Assembly (NCBI GenBank): GCA_032622095.1
Contig: CP136064.1
Span: forward strand, 3,654,280 to 3,718,279
DNA: 64,000 nucleotides
Source of the DNA: Siphonodentalium dalli
Lineage: Eukaryota; Mollusca; Scaphopoda; Gadilida; Siphonodentaliidae
Direction of reading: 5' to 3'
Shown: piece after piece, positions 20,703-32,700 of the stretch
How the letters are laid out: every line of letters starts with the position of its first letter
Position numbering within the stretch: position 1 is the first letter of the stretch
Translations under genes and position numbers: made by a program
The notes under the pieces: model-generated
What the model saw: the letters and a program-made list of their open reading frames with translations, nothing else
What the model was told of the DNA's origin: nothing
Databases searched by the model: none

Positions 20703-23700
20703 CTGAATCGAGAAAATATATTTACCATTACTACATTTTGGTATCATCGGAGTGTCAGAACGCCGGATTGGATTGGATTGGATTGTTTATTTGCACAAAT
20801 TAAATACATAATACACAAACATAATAATATATATTTCAAATTTGCACAGGAGCGGCATGGCCAATACAGGCCGTCTTCCTGCCGCCCCTTATACATAATA
20901 GAGAATAAGCAGATGGCGATCATATTGTTGTGTGACAATCGAGATGTTGCATGAGGGTCAGCTGTTGAAATAATGTGTTGTTAAAATTTTGGGGTTGTGT
21001 TTTATATATCCAACTTTGTTCGGGCAGATATGATTAAATAAATGTCTATACAATTACGTGTCCATGGATATGTGCCCATAAATGGTGAGTAATCCAGGGT
21101 TACGCACGTAAAAGAGTTTACCAGCTGATCGACCATCAGCCTTGGGTAATTTGAGAAATCAGGATAAACCAAAGATGGTGGTCAAACTGGTCTAATTGTC
21201 ACAAAACGACGGCAATATACATAAAACAGAACGTGGAAAATGGTTATGTTTTCTGGACCAAACTAAATCCCGTTAGCTTAATAATTGATAATGGTTTGAA
21301 AGATGGCTGCCAATATGGCGTCTTAAACATGTGAATATCTTGGTTTTCATGAATTCCCGTAATAGACTATCATTTGAACACGTGAATATCTTGGTTTTCA
21401 ATAGACTATCCTTATATGTAATTTTATGCTAAATTTAATTTACTAACACATTTAACACTTATTACACTTTACGGGCTACGCGTACGCTTTGTGTGAGTAA
21501 ATGGAGGATACCCAATGACACTTGAGTTCACGATTCAGAATCAGAATTATTTTCACTTTTATGGATGGGACAACACCAATAAAATTTAACAAATGTATAA
21601 GTTACATATAATTAATGCGTGTACCTTTAATTCAGGTACGATATGTGGTAAACTCGGTACCCAACATACGGACAGACGTGGGACTTTCCCGCTTATTTTA
21701 TTTAAACTTTCTGACTGATTATCGGAAAGTGCCCAGACAGTAGGATGCTCTGTCGATCATTATCGTACGTCAGCTTACAGTCGGAACGACATGGTACCTC
21801 TTATCGTGGACTCAAGTGCCATTAGGCATCTCAATTTACTGACACATATGACATCAATATGATGGATGCGAATTCTTCTATCCATTAGAAAACTTATACA
21901 ATGTAAACAATAATGAGTTACGATCAAACATTGCATTATCATGTCCGGAATATAACTAAAGAAAACAGTTTCGACAGATCCATCTAATGATTCTAAAAGA
22001 ATGCATTACATTAGCTATATACCAGCTGACTTACACATTTATGGCCATATTTACGGTAGATTATAGAATAGTTCCATATGTTTCATATATATAGCCCATC
22101 GTTTTACATACAGATTATATGCACACGTGACTCATGTGCATTCCAAATAATACTAAACCACTCGTTTATATATCTATATACAACCGTTACTATTATACAT
22201 CCCATTAAGGTATATCAAAACGCCTCATGTACATGTATACATGCCATAATACTTTATAACCTATATATTCACGATATATAAGCTCGACTTAAAAACTACA
22301 CTACCTATTAGTATTTACGAGTAATTACGACGGATCTACGCACTTATTAACAGCTCTTTCAATTTTGGTATAATTCATACTTTACTGCATAATGTCGATC
22401 ATATTCATGTGTACAGATACACGACACAAACATGTGTCAATGCGCGTGTTTCGTGAAGTGTTTGCACATATACATTTTAGCTTCTCTATCTCAACCTCAC
22501 AATTGCAACCAGCATATAGGACTACAAAACAGTTTGGCCACAACCCCCCCCCCCCCCCAATATATAGACGCTACTGTTTTGTCAATCAATAGTTTATTTC
22601 TCACAAATCATACATCGTATGATATAAAGAAAGTACATATCTGGACAGACTGACCCCTGGTTCACATTTAACTAAACAATCATTGAATCATTACAGGCAT
22701 TACATTGAACTTTGAAGGATAACTATCAGATATATATGCTTATATAACAACATATATAGATGTGGGGATCGGTCAAAATATAAACAATTGCACTTGTCAG
22801 TGTTTTTAAAACCCAGATCGAACCACACGGCGAAGGTCGGGCAATTAAATGGCCATTTCCCGAAACTATAGCCGTCAAATTCTTGATGTGACTTGATGGG
22901 ATTTGAAGTGGTTTCGTGCGAAATAACATAAATTTTGTTTTATGTTTTTAATGGAGAAACAATTATATAATACAGTGTACGAAACATTCAGTTCTTTCGT
23001 TCTTCACTCTCTCCATTGACACTGGCCGTATGAGTTTACAAGTTTAGTGGTATACTTGTTTGATACCGATTGGCAAACAATTTATGTTATTTTTCGACAA
23101 CTGGGTTACCAAATACACGTGCACAAGATCCACAGAGGTCATCCAACAGTTTTAAGTTTTTGTGACTTGATTTTTTTATTGTTGTGTCATTTGATTTGGT
23201 TTTTGTATTGTTTATTAGTGATTTAGGATCGTAGATTTAAAAGTGTTTACCAATCAGCTTCACAATTTGAATGTGGTTTATAAGTATAATACATGTACTT
23301 AACAATTACTTCAGTTCATCTTCATTTATTTAGTTTAATGTAGATTCGCAGCTTCTTTGATATTATCACATATTTATTGTCACTTTACTAATATAAGAAA
23401 AAATTATTAAAATTGTAAAAAATTGTAAAAAATAATAACAAATGATGAAAAATTGTTAGGCCAATTCATTCTCTTATACATGAATGATCGACTCGCATAT
23501 ATAAGAGAATGCATTGGCACAGGGTATATGGGTTGATACAAAAATCGGACTTGGCACTGAAAGGGTTAATACAAGTCTGTAAAACTATAATCAGCAAGTA
23601 CATGCAGAAATAGATAGACTTTGTTCCTATTTTAATTATTAATAACTCTCCAATAATGAGATTTCACATATTGAAACCATTATTATGTACATATTACTGT

Positions 23701-26700
23701 TACAGTGACATTACCGATCAAAGTCTAATTAGAAACCAAAATTAAAAATTTACCGCAAAAAATCGAAAAGGTCAAAAGCATTACAAAATATTATGAAAAT
23801 CATACGGTATTTAGACTAAATATTTTAACTTCCTACGCAAAATTTCGTTATTTCGAGAGCTATCAATAATTTAAAGGTACTCAATCCGATTCGATGGTCC
23901 CCATAACATCAGATTCCAACAACAACATTTTTTCTTGAAATGCCGCTTCAGTTATCAGAATCGGTTAATTGCTCAAAAATAATGCTAACCAGTCAACTGA
24001 AATTGCCCATAACCTGTTATTAATCAACAACTTGTACAATAAAATTTTGCCGGTTTGTCAAACATCCGACACAAAAAAGCGACTTGATTTTAGAGTTATC
24101 CATCTTCATCCGCTATTTGGTCTTCTCATTGAATTTTACTGGGCCACTATATATTCCAGGCGTAGAAAAATAATAGATTTAAACAATTGATATCTGATCA
24201 CTCTCAGCTTTGATGGATGGGTTCCTCGACTCGAATCAAATATTTTTTATCCCCGAAGCCAAATAAATAGTAAATGAGGGGTGCTTAATCGGATTGAGTA
24301 CCTTTAATAAAAGAACAAAACAATAACTATTTCTCCATGTTCTTTTTGGTGTTTTTACAGACTTTTTATAATTTTAGCAAATTTAGATCTCTATATGAGG
24401 GATATTTCAAAAAGTTTGATATTTTAATATTTTAAATAAGTCTGCCGATAAGCACAGTAGGTAGACGAACAGAGGAGTTGTGGTCTAATTGGAGTGTCTC
24501 TGTATTTCTCGACACGAGTAGTTATTCCAACGTATGGTGTACCATGCGTCCACACAAGGTCTGATATACCATGACACCCTTGTCTATGACGTGTACGATA
24601 CTATTGTTTACTATAGAATGATACTGGTTTGATCCTCACTCACTTATACAATCGTTGCTACCAGTCATAACCAATTAAGCATATTATCTTGTTAATTATG
24701 CTTTTGTGTTCTTATACTTTATTATATGACTACAACTAATCCCTTACAAATACCACTATTCTTTGGCGATAAATTCCGAGCAGTCGGAAAACGCTTGTCT
24801 GGTCGTGAGCGTATCGGTATGCTATGAATTCCGTATCACTATCCTTTGAATTCCGTATCAGTATCCCGCGAAATTAGGTCACCGAAAGTTGGGAGCTATT
24901 TATCAGGTCTGTTCGTTTGAAGCATAAACGGATTAAATTTGTCACCCATAATTATGTTGTGTTCGAAAATTAAATAGTTAAGAGTTATTACGAAAGATTT
25001 GCTTTGTATTATTACGCGTTTGTGCGAATCACCCCCAAATTCAACAAAAAATAATTCCTCGGCATTGGCCTTAAATTGGGAGTTTCGGGTGATTACTGTG
25101 AATGTTCAATGGAGTACTTTTGCCCGGGTGATGACATGGGATGGTGTAACGAAGTAGTTTTGCCCTTTTTGACATGGGATGAACCAAAAACTGTGTCATA
25201 TAATAAACGCTTTATCGGTACAGTGAAGTGATATGGGCCGCAGTATCACGTCTCGTTGGCGATGTCAGATCGCCACATCAAACTTGCTGCCGCAATACTA
25301 TATCATTCACATCTTCCATCGCGTACTGCGCTTATTTATACAATTAACCCTATCAATACAATCACGGGGGGAAGGAAGTGTATCCTAGATCCGGGAACAC
25401 ATATAACAATATTTACACTCAAACATGCATTCGCGTTGTGGAACATGAATGCAGGATATTGGTTGGTCGAAATTACGTCACATGACGTCGCGCGCTGACC
25501 CCAACTTGCATCCATTTTAGTGTAGACGCAACTTGCTCCGAACCACGATAATAACGTTGGAAATAGACACTTAAAACTCTTTTAATCTGCCAGTTGACTC
25601 GATTGAGTGTAAATATAAGTAATACATGTTGATTTTGTTGCGTTCCATAGAGTATGGATGCAAGTTGGTCTGACATTTTCATGTGTGGAACGCTTTCGCG
25701 TCCCACACAAAATGTCAGACCAACTTGCATCCATACTCTATGGAACGCAACAAAATCAACATCCATTTCTTAAATAACTATACTATCTTATGTACTATCG
25801 GACACATTATTAAGTTAACAAATAAATAATCAGTTACATGGTGATAAAGATGATATATTTGCGGCTATGGTGGTATATATACTTATTTACATTGTTGGAC
25901 CCCCGGTATGTCATATATATGTACAAATTCACATATGGGTATACTCGTATAGAGCTGGTTCGCGAATTATTGCAGCCCCGAGATCGGATAACATTTTATT
26001 AACCCTTTACCCAACAAACCGGCCAAAACCGGCCAAATAAAGCTTCAACAGCCTAAAATATCTTCGGTCTGTCTCAATAGAACCATACAAATATGGGTAT
26101 CATTAGAACCGGCTCCTTGACCACATTGTGATAGTTACAGTTATGCCCTGTGCCAATGCATTCTCTTATATATGCGAGTCGACCATAGGTCGCCTCGCAT
26201 ATATAAGAGAATGCATTGGCCTAAAAAAATCTTTTAAAAACACTTTTTACCATTTTTTCTTACATTCTTTAACAATTTTATAATTTTTAATGTGTTAAGC
26301 CAATGCATTCTCTTATATATGCGAGGCGACCTATGGTCGACTCGCATATATAAGAGAATGCATTGGCACAAGGCCGTTATGTTGGGTAAAGGGTTAATCT
26401 AAAAGTAGCATCTATGCATGCATAATATAATAAGTAGTATGATGTGAGCCCACCCACCCCCCCATCCCGCCACCCATAGTAGCATCTATGCATGCATAAT
26501 ATAATTGCTCGGATCTAAATTACAATTGAACGACTGCATACTCACCTCGAGTCATAATTTTATAAAATTTATGTTATTTTGCATAAATAAAACTTCCCTT
26601 TTTAAAATTCTAAACAAATATGGGGTTGGTAATTCGATATTCGACACACCTGCCCACAATTGAACCGTGAACATGTACCCTATATGTGACTCACCTACGG

Positions 26701-29700
26701 TGTTGACTGGTTTTCGATATGGCAAGAGTCCAAACGTGTAGTTGAACATGCCTCGTCCATGGAAGATAGGAGGCGAAAAACCAGTGAATCTAGTAATGAT
26801 AATCTGAAGCTCTTTAAGAAACCTGCCTCGTTCCTGTTTCACCTGCTCGAATAGGTCGTTTTCTCCAAACGAGAACATCGGTACCAGGCAAGTTCTAGCA
26901 ATAGATAAAGGCCGATGTCAAAAGAGTTATACAGAAATAAAATATTACAAGTATAGTAAAATAAATATATTAATGTTCAATGTTTGGTGATTCGCACTGT
27001 TTAAGTAGAACGAGTTGGACCATGTTGCATATGATATTACATGTTTTGGGTTTATCATTTCTCAAGATTATGAAGAATTTCTGTTGATCAGCCATATTAT
27101 TAAAGGTCTGAATATTACATTACAACTGCATTCTCACCGAAATCTATACACATAGGATGTTGATGATAGTGGAATCAAACTCAGAATCTGAATACATGAT
27201 TTCCCAACATAACATAGTATAATATACATAATACGAAAAATAAGTGAGATGTCATGTGGATGCAACATGACCTATCAAGGTCGTAATATCACGGTGGGGA
27301 ATCACGTGGTTTCGAGTTGATGAGTTTCATGCATTCAAAATGGCCGAGGAGATCGCAAACGCGACTAGAAACGAGGAAAAAGGTAATCAACTGGTACGAG
27401 TACTTCGGCACCAGGCTCATACCAACTTCCATGTCTGACTTTCTTGACAAGGATATTCGTGTTGGTGCTAGGAGGGCTTATGATATAGGTCACAAGAAAC
27501 CGCGAGTAGATTTTACTGCAAAACTCTCACTGCATCACTACCCCAGCCTATGGAACATACTCCCTAAAGAAATACGCGGAGAATGTCCTGGAAATGCATT
27601 TAAACGTAGACTAATAAACCATTTCCAAACCATGTATTGTCTGAACCCTAAATGTGATAACCCTTTTTGCTCCGATTGCAAAATTAAATAATAGATACCT
27701 AACTACTCCCATAATAACAAAACCCCTACATAAATTATATATCCCTTATAGAAACCATGGCACCATTCTAAATCATTTTATCACTAAAATCCCTTATTCT
27801 CTATATATTCTCCATCCATCCACACATCTATTCACCAACACAAAATCCTACTTAATATTAACATAGCAAACAAAGAGGACTATATGAAAATGTGCAGGGA
27901 CTCGGGCTGGGTGGTTATTGGCCTGGGCGATGCCAGGAAGACGACCCGGGAGGCCATGGCATCGCCCGGATAACACTTATTTATAACATGTATTCATTTA
28001 TATTACACATGTGTATGTTTTATTTGTTATCCAATAAACAATTAGTTAGGCTTTGTTCTAGGAACAGATGATATATATCTTTATTGCCTCCAATTGTGGA
28101 GATTGATTGACGTACAATATTTACGTAATAGTTTCAATGCAAGGAATTCATAACAATGGGTACCATACTACATAAGTACTGACAATAACGTTTACCATAT
28201 ATCTCACAAGCGTTTGAGCGCAACAATAATCAAGGGGACATTTCTGAGAGGAGAAAGAAAAAACAAAGAAAAAAACAAAGAAAAAACAAAAGACACAAAA
28301 CAAAAGACAAAGACCGAAAACAAACATGAAATGTGTATGTTCTATATAAGCGACGAACATGACGATGGGTTGATGCACATGGTTATACACGAAGGAGGCT
28401 CGTGGCCACATGCGTGTGAACTATGACGCCCATTGCCATAGGAAACATAAATAAGTGAGATGTTATGTGGAGCCAACATGACCTATCCAGGTCGTCTTCC
28501 TGTTGACACAATGAATAACATGGCGGATTATAGGTTTATTTTATAACCGTCATATCACGATGGGGAAATCACGTGGTCTTAAGTTGATGAGTGTCACGTG
28601 TCACGTATTCAAAATGGCCGAGGCGATCACAAGCGCGACTAGAAACGAGGAAAAGGGTAATACATTAGGATAATGATATAACATACTATTTTGGCGACTA
28701 CGACCATATGATACACTATTTTTATCGTTTGTGTCCAAACTCACAGTTGTTTGCGCTAACATTCTGGCGAAAGTAGTCAGTCGAAGGATTCCCCCAATTG
28801 CACGGACTTGTGTATTCCACGAAACTCCCGACTGGCAACCTTCCTCAGATTGTAATCCTGTATTGCTACCCAATCATGAATTCATAGTATAGAAAGCGTG
28901 GGTGTGCGAGTGCTAAATCTCCCATCTTTGCCCCTATTTGAATCAAATGTAAATCCCAATCTATGAGATCCATTGATCTAGTAATTGCAAAGAATTAGTC
29001 CAATTTAAATTGAAATGAATGACACAAATAAACATTATTCAGCCGTCTCTGTTATTCAAACACTGTCGGACAAGAGAAGATCTCATTCCATACATAAGAG
29101 ACATTGGAGAGAATGGCAGGCAGACAAGCTTTACATTGTCGTCAGTGAAAGAGATAACTTCTGAAATAATATTGTGGCATTAGGAATGTGAAAGATAAAC
29201 ATTTGTAACGGGATACGTTGACGTACTAGGCCCTTCAAATGACAAGGCTAACGATATGTCTGTTCATGATTTAATCGAAATTAATTTGTGTTTTCCATTT
29301 AATTTTTTATAAATTGTTTTTCTTCAATTGAACAAGGCGTTAAATCTAATTTTTTGTTAAACATATAACTGGCCCGCCCACGTTTACACCAGTGATAACA
29401 TTTTTGACAAATCTGAACTCCAGTAAACCAAGGACCATCCATACCAATCATAAACCAAAATAGGCCCAATAGTTCTCGAGAAGTCATTTTAAGAATTAAT
29501 ATGGAGGGAAAGAGTTATGGCCCTGGTTACGCAACTCTTGATTTGGTAACTTCATTTGAACAAATCTGCATGTGAGTTACCGAGGAACATCCACCAAGTA
29601 TAAACCCATTCGGTCTTATGGTCCTGGAGAAGAAGATGTTTAAAGAATTATCGACGGATTAACGTACCGATGGACGGACGACGACTGAGGAGTGATGATT

Positions 29701-32700
29701 ATAGCTCCACTGGAGACTTCGTCTGAGGTGAGCTAAAACCTCCAGAATTTCGCTTGTTGGTTAAATTGCGCATAAACTGAAGAGGGGATAAGTAAGTTTG
29801 TGTATGTTGTCCCAATCCCTTTGGTATATTGCTTAATTACAAATTAAATATGTTTAAAGTAAAAGATGACGATGCCGATGATGGTGATGATGATGATGAT
29901 GACGATGATGATGATAGTAACGATTATGAAGAAAATGGTGATGGTGATGATGATGATGATATGATGATGCTGGTTGAAGAAGGTGATGATGGTGATGCTG
30001 CTGGTAATGATGATGATGCTGGTGGTAATGATGATGCAGATGATGGTAATGATGATGTTGAACAAGGTGATGGTGATAAAATGGTGATGGTGATGATGAT
30101 GCAGATGATGGTAACGATGATGTTGAACAATGTGATTGCGATGATGGTGATGCCGGTACTGATTATAATGAACATGGTGACGATAATGATGATATGATGC
30201 TGGTACTTATGTTGAAGAAGGTGATGGTGATAAAATGGTGATGATGATGATGCAGATGATGGTAAAGATGATGATGAACAATGTGATTCCAATGATGATG
30301 ATGCTGGTACTGATTATAATGATGCTGGTAATGATGATGTTGAACAAGGTGATGGTGATATATTGGTGATGACGATGCTGGTAACGATGAACACCGTGAT
30401 GATGAACACGATGGTGATGATGATGTTGAATATGGTGATGAACATGGCGATGATGATGTTGAATATGGTGATGATGATGATGAATATGGCGATGGTGATG
30501 ATGATGTTGAATATGGTGTTGAACATGGTGATGATGATGTTGAATATGGCGATGGTGATAATGATGTTGAATATGGTGATGGTGATAATGATCGTGACAA
30601 CGATGAACATAATACATTTGCCTAAACACTATTTATGTTGACCAGTAAGTTTCTGTACTCAGTGGGAGACCGGCATAAATAAGACAATGCACTGGCACGT
30701 GGTATTTAATGCTGCACCAGCGCAGCTCCCGCCATTAAATGGTTAATACATTAAGTATGCATACCCGGTTGTTATTGCTAACTTGATGAATCCCTTTCTG
30801 TTCTTCATTTTGAGCGTTGTGCTGCCTGGTATGCATTCGAGAGCCTCCAGCGGTCCGCCAGGAACCAACACCAGGGCATTCCCCTTCCCGTTCTTCTTCA
30901 ACATATACGTCATGCTTTCTTTCGTGGATTCAGTGGCTCCTACATATAGATAAAGATGGCATGGCTAGAAAAAGGCTACATAGAGGTGGCATGGTTAGAT
31001 AGAGGTGGCATGGCTAGATATAGGTGGCATGGCTAGATAGAGGTTCTCAGTGGCTCCTACAGATAATTCAAAGGTGATGACGCTGGCATGGCTAAATAGA
31101 GGTGGCATGGCTATATAGAGGCTAGATAGAGGTCGCATGGCTAGATAGAGGTTCTCAGTGTCTCCTAGAGATAATTCAAAGATGATGGCCCATGGCATGG
31201 CTAGATAGAGGTGGCATGGCTAGATAGAGGCTAGATAGAGGTGGCATGGTTAGATAGAGGTTCTCAGTGTCTCCTAGAGATAATTCAAAGATGATGACCC
31301 GTGGCATGGCTAGATAGAGGTCGCATGGTTAGATAGAGGTTCTCAATGGCTCCTAGAGATAATTTAAAGATGATGACCCGTGGCATGGCTAGATAGAGGT
31401 GGCATGGCTAGATATATGCTAGATAGAGGTGGCTTGGCTAGATAGAGGTGGCATGGCTAGATAGAGGCTAGATAGAGGTTCTCAGTGGCTCCTAGAGATG
31501 ATTCAAAGATGATGACGGTGGCATGGCTAGCTATAGGCTAGATAGAGGCTAGATAGAGGTGGCATGGCTAGATAGAGGCTAGATAGATGCTAGATAGAGG
31601 CTAGATATAGGATAGATAGAGGCTAGATATAGGCTAGATAGAGGCTAGATAGAGGCTAGTTAGAGGTTCTCAGTTGGTGGTGTCTAATCAAGCCTTGTAA
31701 TAGGGTGTGTCATTTGCAGAATGAGGTCCTCAGAGGGTGAATTTAGTGATGCTACCCCGCATAGCGGGCTAGCATCACCAAATTCACCCTCTGTGAACCT
31801 CATTCTGCTGAGTTATAAGCAGAATGATGTCCCCAGAGGGTAAATTTGGTGATGCTAGCCCGCTATGCGGGGTAGCATCACTAAATTAACCCTCTGGGGA
31901 CCTCATTCTGCAAATGACAGACACCCTATTTCAAGGCTTGTGTCTAATTATTTATTCCCAATTTCCAACTGCATTCCTTTCTATAGACCAAAATTTCCAA
32001 CATTTGGGCATTTGATGTAAACATATTTTTATTTCCAAATCCAAACAAATAACATAATATACAGATGATATAAATATACAACATATAAGAGTTAATTTTG
32101 GAAATGAGGATCAGACAACAAGCCCGAGGGCTTATATGAAGTCTTCTCCTCTTTGGCGACATCTTCGGGGAGAGAGAGAGAAATAGAGAGAGGGAAGGGA
32201 GAGAGGGTGAGAAAGTGGAAGACAGGAATGGGACAGATGAATCGTGAAATGATTAAAGTGGTGGGGAGTTTTCAATAATTGAGTTGTTGCGTTTGGGCAT
32301 TGCATGTGCACCGCTCCCCACCGAGTAGGACATTTCCACTGATACCTCAACTTTCTAGCTTCATGATTATAAATTTCTTATCTAACATCCCCTAAGGTTG
32401 GAAAATGTCCAGTTGATGTCCATTTCAGTCTAACATTTTGACCTAGATAGGAATATATTCGAAATTGGCCCCCCAAAAAAAAAAAAAAACGACAATTTAC
32501 TTGTGTACAAAAACTAGGAAATTATTTTGAAATATTGGTGAACCCAAATGTGGCAGCTGCAGGAATAACTTGATTTATTAAATACAATTCGATCAGCGCA
32601 AATGGTGCACGCAGCTTCCTGTAAATTCAGAGGAAACATCCCGCAATAAAGACTACAGGAATAGGATAGAATAATTTATTTCCAATATACATGTACATAC

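Noticed and set aside
29829-30641. Asp-, His-, Ser- and Met-rich frames of up to 145 codons
   Set aside because: All frames of a GAT-type triplet array stay open; they are by-products of the repeat.
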